NCBI GenBank assembly: GCA_016793325.1 | Contig: JAEUKI010000055.1 | Span: 231,111 to 295,110 of the forward strand | DNA length: 64,000 nt | Direction: 5' to 3' | From: Myxococcales bacterium | GTDB lineage: Bacteria > Myxococcota_A > Polyangia > Polyangiales > Ga0077539 | Part shown: one piece after another, positions 1 through 8,315 of the stretch | How positions within the stretch are numbered: position 1 is the stretch's first letter | Layout of the letters: each line of letters opens with the position of its first letter | The notes under the pieces: generated by a model | Database searches by the model: none | The model's input: the letters and a program-made list of their open reading frames with translations, nothing else | What the model was told of the DNA's origin: nothing | Translations under genes and position numbers: made by a program

Positions 1-1215
1 CAACTCTCGCGCGAGCGCGGCTCCGACCCGGGGCTCTTCGCGCACGAACGCGCGCTCGATCGCGTCGCGCGCGTCCCTCGTGAGCGGCCTCGCGCCGGCG
101 CTGCACGCGGCGACGCTCGGCGCGTGCGACGCGCGATTCGTTCGAGCCCACGCGCCCGCAGAGAGCGCCACCGTCGCAGTCGCGATCACCGCGAGTACCG
201 CCGCGCGAGGCGACGCGCGCGACGCGCGATCGAGCTCGGCGAGCCACGCCGCGACCGACGATGGACGCCTCTCGGGGTTTGCTTCGAGCGCGCGCGCGAT
301 CACGCGAAGCACCGGAGCGCTCACCGGCGAACCCCGCAGCGAAGGGCCCTGTGCGATCGACGCCCGGAGCTCTGCGAGCGTCGCGGCGACGAACGGACGG
401 CGGCCGACGAGGGCTTCGTACGCGACGACGCCCAGCGAAAAGAGGTCCGAACGCTCGGTCGCTTGCGCGCCGTCGAGCGTCTCGGGGGCCATGTAGAGCG
501 GCGTTCCGAGCAGGGCGCCGGTCTGGGTGAGCGCGTGCGAGAGCGCGCCTTCGTCCAGCGATCCGCGCGGGATCGTCGGCGCCGCGAGGCCGAAGTCCGC
601 GAGCCGCACGCGGTCTTCGCCGATCACGATGTTCTCGGGTTTGACGTCGCGATGGAGCACGCTCCGCGCGTGCGCCGCCGCGAGCCCGCGCCCCGCGGCG
701 ATCACCACCGCGAGCGCCTCGCGCCACGGCCGCGATCGCGCGTCGAGCCACGCGCGGAGCGTCGGGCCGCGAACGACCTCCATCGCCACGTAGAGCTGCC
801 CGTCCGCCTCGCCGACGTCGAAGACCGTCACGATGTTTTCGTGTGTCAATTTGGCGAGCGCCGACGCCTCGCGCCGCGCGCGCTCGCGCTGAACGGGGTC
901 CCTCGCGCGCTCGGGTCGAAGGACCTTCAGCGCGACTTCGCGCTCGAGGCGCGGATCCCACGCGAGGTACACGAGCCCCGAGGCGCCTTCGCCGAGCAGC
1001 GACCGAAGGACGTACGGGCCGACCTCTGCGCCGCGCTCGAGCGTCGCGCCCGAGTGTGTGTCACTTCGATGCGAGCGAGCGAGGAGCCCCACGAGCTCCG
1101 AGCAGCTCGGGCAGCGGTCCATGTGCGCGTCGATCGATCGCGTCGTGGTGGCGTCGAGCTCGCCGCGCACGAACTCGTCGAGCACGAGGTCATCGGGGCA
1201 CTCGGACGCGTTCAC
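1..1215 (-). CDS. Ser/Thr protein kinase with N-terminal zinc-finger-like motif (3' end outside window)
   Basis: Hanks-type protein kinase, phosphorylating Ser/Thr on target proteins; probably membrane-anchored. Read on the minus strand from GTG at 1215, preceded by a GGAG ribosome site about 7 bases upstream. Residues ~30-42 carry HMDRCPSCSEL, the H-x3-C-x2-C pattern of zinc-binding anti-sigma factors. The kinase domain follows: glycine loop LLGEGASGLVYLA, VALKVL lysine, HRDVKPEN catalytic loop, ADFGL metal site, GTPLYMAPE activation segment. A hydrophobic segment (VLAVIATATVALSAGAW) then leads to an extracytoplasmic part cut off by the window edge. It diverges from the sigma-like gene at 1258 with only ~40 bp between, so the two probably work together. 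Kinase call is firm; the anti-sigma-like role of the zinc motif is inference. Confidence 0.92.
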   Translation of the reverse strand, partial: MNASECPDDLVLDEFVRGELDATTTRSIDAHMDRCPSCSELVGLLARSHRSDTHSGATLERGAEVGPYVLRSLLGEGASGLVYLAWDPRLEREVALKVLRPERARDPVQRERARREASALAKLTHENIVTVFDVGEADGQLYVAMEVVRGPTLRAWLDARSRPWREALAVVIAAGRGLAAAHARSVLHRDVKPENIVIGEDRVRLADFGLAAPTIPRGSLDEGALSHALTQTGALLGTPLYMAPETLDGAQATERSDLFSLGVVAYEALVGRRPFVAATLAELRASIAQGPSLRGSPVSAPVLRVIARALEANPERRPSSVAAWLAELDRASRASPRAAVLAVIATATVALSAGAWARTNRASHAPSVAACSAGARPLTRDARDAIERAFVREEPRVGAALAREL

Positions 1216-1242
1216 GGCAGGCTCCAGGGTAGCAAGTTCGCG

Positions 1243-1248
1243 TACAAT
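1243..1248 (+). promoter_or_regulatory. -10-like hexamer TACAAT for the sigma-like gene
   Basis: TACAAT lies 9 bases before the ATG at 1258 and 6 before an in-frame GTG at 1255, in the ~40-bp divergent region. If used, transcription would start at or next to the start codon, giving a leaderless or nearly leaderless mRNA. No convincing -35 box is visible. Confidence 0.4.
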
Positions 1249-1257
1249 CGCCTCGTG

Positions 1258-1965
1258 ATGGACGAGCCGATCGACGAGGGCGAGGTCGAGTTTGCCCGCG
1301 CCGTCGCGCGCGGCGAGCCCGCGGCGGTGGCGCGATTCGAGCGAGAAATCCTCGCGTCGATCGACAAGGCGCTCGCGACGATGCGCCTCGATCCCGCGGC
1401 GCTCGACGAGGTCAAGCAGCGCGTCCGTGTTCGGTTGCTCGTCGCAGAAGAGGGCGCGCCTCCGCGCCTCGTCGCGTACGCAGGGCGCGGTCGGCTCGAA
1501 GGGCTCGCGTGCGTGACGGCCTCGCGCATCGCGCTCGATCTGTTGCGGGCGAGCAAGAGCAACGCCGCGGCCCCGGTCGATCGCCTCGCCGACGATTTCG
1601 GCGTCGATGCGGCGCGCGCGACGGGCACAGGTGCGGATCCCGAGGACGCGCTCGTTCGCGAGGACGTGAAGCAGCGATTTCGCGTGGCGTTCGCCGCGGC
1701 AGTGGACGCGCTCGACGCGCGAGAGCGCGCGGTGCTCAAGCTGCACTTGCTCGAGGGCGTGACGCTCGATCGTCTCGCGGGGATGTACTCGGTCCATCGC
1801 GCGACGGTGGTCCGGTGGCTCGCGGACGCGCGATCGAAGGTGCTCTCGCGAACGCGCCGCGAGCTCGCGGAGTCGCTCGGGGCCACGGACGTCGACAGCA
1901 CGATCGCGCTGCTCGAGAGCAAGCTCGACGCGAGCATCGAGCGCCTATTTCGCACGCGTAGCTGA
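1258..1965 (+). CDS. Sigma-70-family RNA polymerase sigma factor-like regulator
   Basis: Probable alternative sigma factor or sigma-derived regulator, 235 residues from ATG 1258 (GTG 1255 also possible; the frame is open far upstream but that part is antisense to the kinase). The C-terminal half has a sigma region-4 layout: ALDARERAVLKLHLLEG is the usual start of region 4, followed by a helix-turn-helix around DRLAGMYSVHRATVVRWLADA (written here in parts: DRLAGMYSVHRAT, VVRWLADARSKV). The middle segment (LEGLACVTASRIALDLLR) resembles region 2. Divergent pairing with a Ser/Thr kinase that carries an anti-sigma-like zinc motif suggests kinase-controlled sigma activity, as known for some ECF factors; that is inference. 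Its 3' end overlaps the convergent gene by 21 bp. Confidence 0.75.
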   Translation: MDEPIDEGEVEFARAVARGEPAAVARFEREILASIDKALATMRLDPAALDEVKQRVRVRLLVAEEGAPPRLVAYAGRGRLEGLACVTASRIALDLLRASKSNAAAPVDRLADDFGVDAARATGTGADPEDALVREDVKQRFRVAFAAAVDALDARERAVLKLHLLEGVTLDRLAGMYSVHRATVVRWLADARSKVLSRTRRELAESLGATDVDSTIALLESKLDASIERLFRTRS

Positions 1966-2427
1966 GTTGCGCGCGAACAAGCTCGCGATGCGCCACGCGT
2001 CGTCGGCGAAGCGAACCGTGATGGTCTCGGACCATCGTCCCTGCGCGCCCTCGCTCGTCGCTTCGATGGTGACGCCGTCGTCCGTCGCGCTCACGGGGGT
2101 CACGCTGACGATGCGATACCTGCGGTCTGCGAGGCGTTGCGAGACCCACTCCGCGCCGCTCCAGGTGGGAGGCTGGCAGCAGCCGTTGTACTCGAAGTGC
2201 GCCCGCGCAGACGCGTGCCATGCGCTCGCTGCATGGGAGGCGTTTCGCTGGGAGATCGCTTGGACGTAGCTCGAGACGACCGCCATCGCGGCGTTCGTGC
2301 GGCGCTGCGTGAGCGAGGGGCCTCGAGCGCCACCGTAGAAGTCTCCGCATGCGAGCGCGGGCTGTGCGGCGACGAAGAGCGAGAGGGCGAGGGCGAGCGA
2401 GCAGTGCGCGAGGCGGAGGGTGTTCAT
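1945..2427 (-). CDS. Small secreted protein of unknown function
   Basis: 160 residues from ATG 2427, preceded by AAGGA ~10 bases upstream. The N-terminus MNTLRLAHCSLALALSLF...PALACG is a signal peptide, either Sec type I or a lipoprotein signal ending at Cys. The mature part has the size and alternating pattern of an NTF2/SnoaL-like fold (AAMAVVSSYVQAISQRNAS helix, then strands ending in TITVRFADDAWRIASLF), but I see no catalytic motif. It is convergent with the sigma-like gene and overlaps its end. Function unknown; the NTF2-like idea is a guess from length and pattern. Confidence 0.65.
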   Translation of the reverse strand: MNTLRLAHCSLALALSLFVAAQPALACGDFYGGARGPSLTQRRTNAAMAVVSSYVQAISQRNASHAASAWHASARAHFEYNGCCQPPTWSGAEWVSQRLADRRYRIVSVTPVSATDDGVTIEATSEGAQGRWSETITVRFADDAWRIASLFARNSATRAK

Positions 2428-2505
2428 GGTGGAGGGTCCTTTCGCTCCGAGAACGAGAGGCTCGACCGACCGGCGCACGAAATCGACACGCGGCGCGAGA
2501 GACTT

Positions 2506-2536
2506 CTGTTCGCCTGTGAAAAAGCAGGCGAAACAG
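2506..2536 (-). terminator. Hairpin downstream of the 2546 gene
   Basis: Arms CTGTTCGCCTG (2506-2516) and CAGGCGAAACAG (2525-2536) pair over 11 bp with one bulged A and an 8-base loop. It lies just past the stop of the minus-strand gene ending at 2546 and before the next minus-strand start at 2427. There is no U tract on the 3' side, so termination is plausible but not certain. Confidence 0.45.
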
Positions 2537-2545
2537 CGTCGCTCT

Positions 2546-5206
2546 CTACTGGGGGGCGCCCGCGTCGGGCGGTGTCCAGCCGCGAATGGGGACGACCACG
2601 GGCGTTCCGCCGATGATGTTCACGCGCATGGTGCCCTCTTGCTCGGGGTTGCGCTCGTAGCGGACGCGGCGCTGCATGGGCGGGGTCCACACCGATGGGC
2701 TCACGGGCGTGACCTCGGGGAAGATCCTTCGCGCGCCGTTCCACGCGCGGGCGGTGAGCGAGAGCGTGGGGACCGACGTCGCGGGAGCGCTCTCGCCGAG
2801 GACGCCCTGTCCCGTGGGGAGCACGAGCACGCTGTCCCCGAGGGCGATGCGCGTGGGGCCGCAGCCCGCGAGGTCGAGCGCGCGCTGCACGAGGTCGGGC
2901 GTCGCTCGATCCGTGACGGCGATGACGAGAAAGCCCTCGCCGTCGATGCCGGCGCCGCGAAGGACGCTCATCCCGGGGCGCAGCGCTTCGCCCGCGAGCC
3001 CGTCGCCGTCGTTCGCGATGCTCCAGCGAGGACCGCTGCCGCCGGTGGTCATCGTGAGCCGCGGAGCGCCTGCGCCGCGCGCGATTGTTCCCCCGACGAA
3101 GCGCGCGACGAGCGAGTCGTGCGCGTCGGGGGCCGCGAAGTTCACGCGGCGCGCGTCGACGCGAACGAGGTTGACCCATCGATCCGCCCGCGCAGGGTCG
3201 GGTCGAATTCGTGTGCGCGCCATCGGCCACGGAAACGGGTGCGCCCCGAGCCCGTTGACGTGCCACGTCCCTTCTCCGGTTTGCGCCGGCGAAACCGCAG
3301 GTCGCAGCGGCTCTCCAGGGAGCACCGAGCGCAGCAAGAGATAGAAGAAATCTCGCGGATCGCGCCGGATGTACCGCGGGAGATTGTGGCTCATTCGACG
3401 GACGAGCTTGCGGCCGCGGAACGTCACGTTGGGCAAGCCCGAGATCGTCCCCTCGGCTTCGAAGCCGCCGACGAGCGCGTGCTCGAGCGGCGGATGCTGC
3501 GCCGGAGGCGAGACGCGATAGAGCTCGAAGCCGGTGTTCGAGCCGTTCATGTCGAGGTGCACGGCGTACGAGCAGCGCGCGGCGATGAGGGCGCGGCCGA
3601 GCGTCTGCGGCTCGAGGTGATCGCCCCACGCGTACAACACGTGGTTGTCGCGCGTGAGGCAGATCGCCGTGCGCGTCGTGTGCGTGTCCGTGGTCTGCCC
3701 GTGAATTCCGCCCCAGTAGCCGCGACGCCACGGGTTGTACGTCCCGTCGTCGACGACGGCGGTCATGTTCTGGCGAAACTCGACGACGTCCTGCGGGATC
3801 TGTCGCAGGCCGCGCGGCCATGAGCCGAAGCCGAGGTCGCCGTCGGCCATGAGCGCGAGCGTCGCGGCGTAGGGCTTCGCGGGCAGCAGCACCATGCCCT
3901 CTGCGAACACGCCGAACTCGCCGTGGATCGCTTGAAACGCGCCGTTGAACGCGCCCACGAGCCTCGACATCGTCCGCTCGTCGCGCGGGATCGCGCCGGT
4001 GCCCGTCTCGCCGGTCGCACCAATGGGCTCTTCGCTCCCGGGAACGACGTGCAGCTCGATCTGCCTCGGGTCCCACGCGGCGAAGAACGTGCGCCCGTCC
4101 AACCGCTCGGGATCGGGCCGTAGAAACGTGATGTACATCGGCGGAGGAGCGCCCGGATTCGCGCGCGAAAACGGGTCCCCCTCGCGCACGAGCGGCGACC
4201 ACTCGCCTTCGCGCGGGAGCGCGGGCTGCACGAGCGGCGTGATCCTTTGTGGGGGCCAGTTTTCAACAGGGCCCTCGAGCGCCGCGCCGTTTGCGTTGGT
4301 TCCGCCCGAGAGAACGTCGGCGAGGTCCTGCGCGTCGTCCTGGCGATTGCTCGTCCCCACCGTGGACTGTCGCAGCCTCGCGAGCTGGTGCTCCGCGCCG
4401 AACGCGATCGACTCGAGCAGCTCGATGGGCTCGGCTCCGATCCACGGCACCGCGCGCACCGTGTTGACCGCCCACGGAACCCACGCGTCCATCTGCGCCG
4501 CGACGCGCGCGCGATGGCGCACGAGCTCGCGGTGCGCGCCGAGCGCGAAGTCTCGCGACGGTTCGATGGTGACCCTCGCGCGTCCCTCGATCGTGGCGGC
4601 GAGGCTGGTTCCCTCGAACGCGAGGGTGACCTCGCGCGCGGGGCGAACGAGCTCGAAGCGCTCGATCCCGTAGCCCGAAGGTCGCCCCGAGCGTTGCCAG
4701 CGCGTGACGGCGAGGCGCAGTCGAGCGCCGGTCTCTGCGGCCACTTCGGCGCGCTCGCCGCGGCCATCGATGATCGAGATCGCGTCTGCGCGGCCGTCGA
4801 CGCGCGTGACGAACGCTGCGTACGTGGCGGATGGATCGACGGTGAGCGCGCTCTCTTCGGCGGCGTTGGACTGCGTGAGGTTGTAGAGCCCGCTCAGCGA
4901 GATCACGCGATCGTCGGGGCCGGTGCGCACTTGCGCGACGAACACGTCGTCGAGCGCGCCCGCGGGCTGCGCGGACTTCGCGAGAAAAATCGCCCGCCTC
5001 GGAACGACGTCCGCTCCATCGAGCCACCGCATCGACCCTTCGCGGAGCACCAAGCCCTTTCGCGCGAGCACCTCGGGCAGCGGTCGAAACTCGCCGTTGA
5101 CCAAGGAGACGATCGCGCCGACCGCGGTGAGCGCGGCGATCGATCGAAGGAGCGCTCGCGACGTGCGCGCGCGCGGCGGTGCGGTGTTGGCGGACACAGA
5201 CGACAC
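2546..5206 (-). CDS. Large membrane-anchored protein with phosphodiester-glycosidase (NAGPA/DUF2233)-like region
   Basis: 886 residues from GTG 5206. Residues ~20-38 (LLRSIAALTAVGAIVSLV) form an uncleaved anchor or signal, so most of the protein is likely periplasmic. The central third resembles the phosphodiester glycosidase family: NGAFQAIHGEFG, then CSYAVHLDMNGSNTGFELY, where D-x-NGS-x-TGF matches the conserved D-G/N-G-S-x-T motif. Flanking N- and C-terminal regions (residues 1-330 and 650-886) are not recognised; the C-terminus is Pro-rich (RGWTPPDAGAPQ). Family members remove sugar phosphodiester caps, but the substrate here is unknown. It is divergent from menF with a TATA-like -10 on its side. 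Assignment rests on the one motif region, hence moderate confidence. Confidence 0.6.
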   Translation of the reverse strand: MSSVSANTAPPRARTSRALLRSIAALTAVGAIVSLVNGEFRPLPEVLARKGLVLREGSMRWLDGADVVPRRAIFLAKSAQPAGALDDVFVAQVRTGPDDRVISLSGLYNLTQSNAAEESALTVDPSATYAAFVTRVDGRADAISIIDGRGERAEVAAETGARLRLAVTRWQRSGRPSGYGIERFELVRPAREVTLAFEGTSLAATIEGRARVTIEPSRDFALGAHRELVRHRARVAAQMDAWVPWAVNTVRAVPWIGAEPIELLESIAFGAEHQLARLRQSTVGTSNRQDDAQDLADVLSGGTNANGAALEGPVENWPPQRITPLVQPALPREGEWSPLVREGDPFSRANPGAPPPMYITFLRPDPERLDGRTFFAAWDPRQIELHVVPGSEEPIGATGETGTGAIPRDERTMSRLVGAFNGAFQAIHGEFGVFAEGMVLLPAKPYAATLALMADGDLGFGSWPRGLRQIPQDVVEFRQNMTAVVDDGTYNPWRRGYWGGIHGQTTDTHTTRTAICLTRDNHVLYAWGDHLEPQTLGRALIAARCSYAVHLDMNGSNTGFELYRVSPPAQHPPLEHALVGGFEAEGTISGLPNVTFRGRKLVRRMSHNLPRYIRRDPRDFFYLLLRSVLPGEPLRPAVSPAQTGEGTWHVNGLGAHPFPWPMARTRIRPDPARADRWVNLVRVDARRVNFAAPDAHDSLVARFVGGTIARGAGAPRLTMTTGGSGPRWSIANDGDGLAGEALRPGMSVLRGAGIDGEGFLVIAVTDRATPDLVQRALDLAGCGPTRIALGDSVLVLPTGQGVLGESAPATSVPTLSLTARAWNGARRIFPEVTPVSPSVWTPPMQRRVRYERNPEQEGTMRVNIIGGTPVVVPIRGWTPPDAGAPQ

Positions 5207-5227
5207 GGCGGATGGCTACAGAGGGCG

Positions 5228-5233
5228 TCTATA
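5228..5233 (-). promoter_or_regulatory. -10-like TATAGA for the 5206 gene
   Basis: On the minus strand TATAGA lies about 22 bases before the GTG at 5206, in the divergent region with menF. It is an AT-rich hexamer in otherwise GC-rich DNA. No clear -35 box is seen. Confidence 0.35.
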
Positions 5234-5329
5234 CAACGTCCAGCCGCGCCCGTCGCATTGCATGTCGAGCGCGCAAAAAGTCGAAGGGTGGGCAACGGGC
5301 GGCGCGGCGGGGTATGACCCTTGGGGCCA

Positions 5330-6733
5330 ATGCGGTTTCCGTTGATGGATCCGGCCTTCGTCGAGAGGGCGCTCGCGTCGATTCGGCCTGTTGCGTATCG
5401 AGACGCGTTCGTCGCGCTCACGTCGCGGTGCGCGCCGCAGGCGTTCGAGCGGCTGGCGAGCAGCGACATGCTCGGCGAGCGAACGATCTGGGATCCGCGC
5501 GGCGTCGCAGAGGACCTCGGCCCCGCGATGGCGGGCGCAGGCGTGGCCCTCCGCGAGATCAACGGCGGAGGAACGCCTCGCTTGTCGGGCCTCGTCCCCC
5601 GCGCCGCTGCGGTGTTTCGCGGGCTCATCGAGTTTCGCGACGACGGGTGCGAGGACGCTCCGCCGCCGGCGTTCATGGGCGGCGCTTCGTTCGCGCCGAA
5701 GATCCCGACGGACGTCGAGTGGGGCTGGTTCGGCGACGACATGTTCGTCCTGCCTCGGTGGCGCGCGGCGCTCACGAGCTCGGGCGCGTTTTCGACCTGG
5801 GTTTTCACAGTCGAAGAGCTCGCGGACCGCGCGGCGCTCTTGCGCGAGCTCTCGACGGCCAACGACGTGATCATGCGCAGCCCCACGATGCGCATCTACA
5901 GCACCAACGTTCGTGTTCGCGAGGACCTCTCGCGCGAGCGTTGGCGCGCGCTCGTCGAGAAGGCCATCCAAGCCGTGAGCGGGAGCGCTGCAAATTCACT
6001 GCGAAAGCTCGTTCCTGCGCGGCGGACGCACATCGAGTTCGAGAGCACGATCGACCCCGTGGCGTGCGTGGCGCGCGCGGGGGCGAAGTTTCGTAGCTGC
6101 ACGCGCTTCATGGTCGAGCGCGAAGAGCGCGCGTTCGTCGGCGCGACGCCCGAGCGGTTGATCCGCGTGAAGGGGCGCGAGATCGAGACCGACGCGCTCG
6201 CAGGGAGCCTCCCTCGCGCGGCGGACAGCGTCGTCGACGCGCTCTCGCGCGAGCTTCTCGCGAGCGACAAGAACCGTCGCGAACACGAGGCCGTCGTCGC
6301 TGCGATCCGCGCGGCGCTCGCGACGGTGTGCGAGTCGATGGACGTGCCTTCGGCGCCGACGGTTCGCGCGCTGCCGAACCTCGTGCACCTCTGGACGCCC
6401 ATTCGGGCGACGCTCCGCTCGACGCTCCACCCGCTCGACCTCGTGGGCCTCCTCCACCCGACGCCCGCCGTCGCAGGAACGCCCCGCGAGCTTGCGGTCC
6501 AATGGCTCGTCCGCAACGAGCCACACCCGCGCGGCTGGTTCACCGGTCCCGTGGGCTGGTTCGACGCGCGCGGCGACGGCGCGTTCGTCGTGGGGCTTCG
6601 TTCGATGCTGCTCTACCGCAACCACGCGTGGCTCTACGCGGGCGCGGGCGTCGTCGCGGGGTCCGATCCCGACGCCGAGTACGAAGAGACCAGCGCGAAG
6701 CTCACCGCGATGACCGCTGCGCTCGGGTTGTAG
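5330..6733 (+). CDS. menF: Isochorismate synthase
   Basis: Converts chorismate to isochorismate, the entry step to menaquinone or to catecholate siderophores/salicylate. The C-terminal chorismate-binding domain is complete: FVGATPERLI, ALAGSLPR (family ALAGTxPR), KNRREHEAVV, LVHLWTPI, HPTPAVAGTPRELA, WFTGPVGWFD and AGAGVVAGSDPDAEYEET with the acidic Mg-binding residues. ATG 5330 and ATG 5345 are both possible starts (TTG 5321 also in frame); none has a strong ribosome site. No other men or siderophore genes are nearby, so the pathway cannot be told from context; menaquinone is the likelier use in a solitary copy. It is divergent from the large anchored protein. Confidence 0.9.
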   Translation: MRFPLMDPAFVERALASIRPVAYRDAFVALTSRCAPQAFERLASSDMLGERTIWDPRGVAEDLGPAMAGAGVALREINGGGTPRLSGLVPRAAAVFRGLIEFRDDGCEDAPPPAFMGGASFAPKIPTDVEWGWFGDDMFVLPRWRAALTSSGAFSTWVFTVEELADRAALLRELSTANDVIMRSPTMRIYSTNVRVREDLSRERWRALVEKAIQAVSGSAANSLRKLVPARRTHIEFESTIDPVACVARAGAKFRSCTRFMVEREERAFVGATPERLIRVKGREIETDALAGSLPRAADSVVDALSRELLASDKNRREHEAVVAAIRAALATVCESMDVPSAPTVRALPNLVHLWTPIRATLRSTLHPLDLVGLLHPTPAVAGTPRELAVQWLVRNEPHPRGWFTGPVGWFDARGDGAFVVGLRSMLLYRNHAWLYAGAGVVAGSDPDAEYEETSAKLTAMTAALGL

Positions 6734-6789
6734 CGGGCTTCGCGCGCGCCGGCTTCACAGCGCTCGAGCGCGGTGGCGCTTCTTGTACT

Positions 6790-6984
6790 TCTTGCCGCTC
6801 GCGCACGTCTGCCCAGACCGCCGTGCCGTACGCGAGCACTTCGGAGACGTTTGCGCCCACCGCAGTCGTGTCGTCGCGCACTCCGATGATGCCGTTGGCG
6901 CCGCGTGAACGAGCATCTGCGCGAATGCGTCCGCTGCGGGTCGAGCCACGAATGGCGAAGGTCTGAGTGTGACTTTCTCTCTCT
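6790..6984 (-). pseudogene. 5'-truncated YbjQ (heavy-metal-binding domain) remnant
   Basis: The minus-strand frame opens after a TGA at 6985-6987 and reads RADARSRGANGIIGVR, then a run ending SEVLAYGTAVWADV. This matches the C-terminal half of the YbjQ family (E. coli: ARALGADAVVGI ... SVSGTAV). The N-terminal half is absent in all frames, no ATG or GTG start precedes the conserved part, and the region upstream is the start of the haem-binding gene. The C-terminus runs on into antisense of menF without the usual stop. A decayed fragment is the simplest reading. Confidence 0.5.
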
Positions 6985-6999
6985 CAATTTGCAGGGGGA

Positions 7000-7509
7000 A
7001 TGCGCCTTGCTTCGCTCGGTCCCATGAGCCCTCGAACGAAGATCTCGCTCGCGCTGTTTGGCGGAAGTTTGCTGGTGTTCTTGCTGATGCAGCTCGTCCC
7101 GGTCGAGCGCAGCAACCCGACGGGCAGCGCGAGGATTGCGTGGGACTCGCCGGCGACCGAGGCCCTCGCGCGGCGAGCGTGCATGGACTGCCACTCGAAC
7201 GAGACCGTTTGGCCTGGACACGCTCGGGTCGCGCCCGTCTCGTGGTTCGTCGCGAATCACGTCAACGAAGGGCGTCGCGAGATGAACTTCTCGACGGGCC
7301 ACGAGGTCGAGATCGACGAGTGCTCTCGCGAAATGCAGCGGGGAACGATGCCGATGGCTTCGTACACGTGGCTTCACCCCGAGGCGAAGCTCTCTGCCAC
7401 CGAGCAACAAGCGCTGATCGCCGGGCTGCGCCGCACGTTTGCGCGCGCTCGTAGCGGCGACGGCGCGGGTGACGGGCACGAACGCCGCGGTGATCACGAC
7501 GACGATTGA
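7000..7509 (+). CDS. Haem-binding-domain protein (single CxxCH)
   Basis: 169 residues. A hydrophobic N-terminal segment (ISLALFGGSLLVFLLMQLV) anchors or exports the protein, and CMDCHSNETVWPGHARVAPV follows, a c-type haem attachment motif CxxCH in the setting of the Haem_bd family (short HSNE...W...P.SW block, then NFS). MASYTWLHPEAKLSATEQ near the C-terminus also fits that family. It probably carries one covalently bound haem in the periplasm; the redox partner is unknown. ATG 7000 has GGGGGA directly against it, which is too close for an ideal ribosome site; ATG 7024 is an alternative. The C-terminus ends in a His/Asp-rich tail (GDGHERRGDHDDD). Confidence 0.8.
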   Translation: MRLASLGPMSPRTKISLALFGGSLLVFLLMQLVPVERSNPTGSARIAWDSPATEALARRACMDCHSNETVWPGHARVAPVSWFVANHVNEGRREMNFSTGHEVEIDECSREMQRGTMPMASYTWLHPEAKLSATEQQALIAGLRRTFARARSGDGAGDGHERRGDHDDD

Positions 7510-7606
7510 GCCGCGCGTTCGACGAAAGCGAGACTCCTACTTCGACGTGGCCCTGCTCGACGCCGGCTCGTCTGGGCGCGCGGCGCTTCGTTCGATCGAA
7601 CTTGCG

Positions 7607-8137
7607 TCACCGCGCTGCGAGCACGGCGGCTTCGAGCGCGAACACGTGCGGGTCGCGATCGCCCAATGACCGCAGCGCGTCGGCGAGGCGCAAGAGGTAC
7701 TCGACGTTGCTTCCGCTGGGTCCGTGCGCGCGGAGGATCGTCGCGGCGATGTCCTCGTCGCGCTCGTCGCCGGCGTCCCACGCGTTGCCCCGGGGAGCGA
7801 TGTACACGTACGCGCTCGCGAGGGCGCCGTGATCGAGCTCGATCTCGACCGCGGAGCGCTCGTACCCCGCGCGCTCGCGGTGATCGAGCGCGACGAAGGT
7901 CGCCTCGGCCTGCGCTGCGTCGAAGCGATACGCGATCCCTCGCACGCTCGCTCCTTCACGAGCGACGAGCGTGACGACGCGGCCGGGGAGCGAGGGCGTT
8001 CCGCGGTGGTCGTCGCTGCGCTGCGAGAAGCGCCGCGCGAAGCCGCGCAGCGTGGCGGGCCGGGACTCGACGAACTCGAAGCTCGGTCGATAGATCACCG
8101 AGCCGTAGCCGAACAACCAGACGCTCTGCTCGTCCAT
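7607..8137 (-). CDS. chaC: ChaC-type gamma-glutamylcyclotransferase
   Basis: 176 residues from ATG 8137. Members of the ChaC family cleave the gamma-glutamyl group of glutathione to 5-oxoproline and Cys-Gly in the cytoplasm. Evidence: N-terminal VWLFGYGSVIYRPSF (the GYGS loop binding the gamma-glutamyl group), then RRFSQRSDDHRGTPSLPGRV, the DHRGTPxxPGRVxTL signature, and LDHRERAGYER supplying the catalytic Glu. Length matches the family. The frame remains open upstream of 8137 but that part lacks homology and has the palindrome inside it, so the later start is chosen. Convergent with the haem gene and divergent from the Uma2 gene. Confidence 0.88.
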   Translation of the reverse strand: MDEQSVWLFGYGSVIYRPSFEFVESRPATLRGFARRFSQRSDDHRGTPSLPGRVVTLVAREGASVRGIAYRFDAAQAEATFVALDHRERAGYERSAVEIELDHGALASAYVYIAPRGNAWDAGDERDEDIAATILRAHGPSGSNVEYLLRLADALRSLGDRDPHVFALEAAVLAAR

Positions 8138-8209
8138 GAACGCCCGTGTTGATCGCGCACCTTCGCCGCGACCGCAATCGGGTGCATCGATACCCAACGA
8201 GTCTCCTTT

Positions 8210-8231
8210 CACCGACAGTGCACTGTCGGTG
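8210..8231. promoter_or_regulatory. 22-bp perfect palindrome, operator-like
   Basis: The half-site CACCGACAGTG is followed directly by its exact reverse complement, giving a 22-bp perfect dyad between the divergent chaC and Uma2 genes. The size and spacerless symmetry resemble operators of dimeric repressors such as TetR-family proteins. No regulator gene lies next to it in this window. Confidence 0.5.
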
Positions 8232-8315
8232 GCGGCACGATGCACGCGCTCGCGCTCGGCTGTTCGTGCGGCGCCGAGGCTGCTTCGAGTGACCGTGCTA
8301 ACGTCTCGGCTCGTC

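Noticed and set aside
2420..3823. Long plus-strand open frame antisense to the phosphodiester-glycosidase-like gene
   Set aside because: Extremely Arg/Ala-rich with no motif; a GC-skew shadow of the minus-strand gene, like the similar frames at 4247-5317, 10103-11491 and 27636-28910.
6755..6949. Minus-strand 64-codon frame ending in a KKYKKRHR stretch, recalling a SEC-C zinc motif
   Set aside because: The similarity is a few basic residues and lacks the paired Cys; the same bases read in another frame give the clearer YbjQ match.
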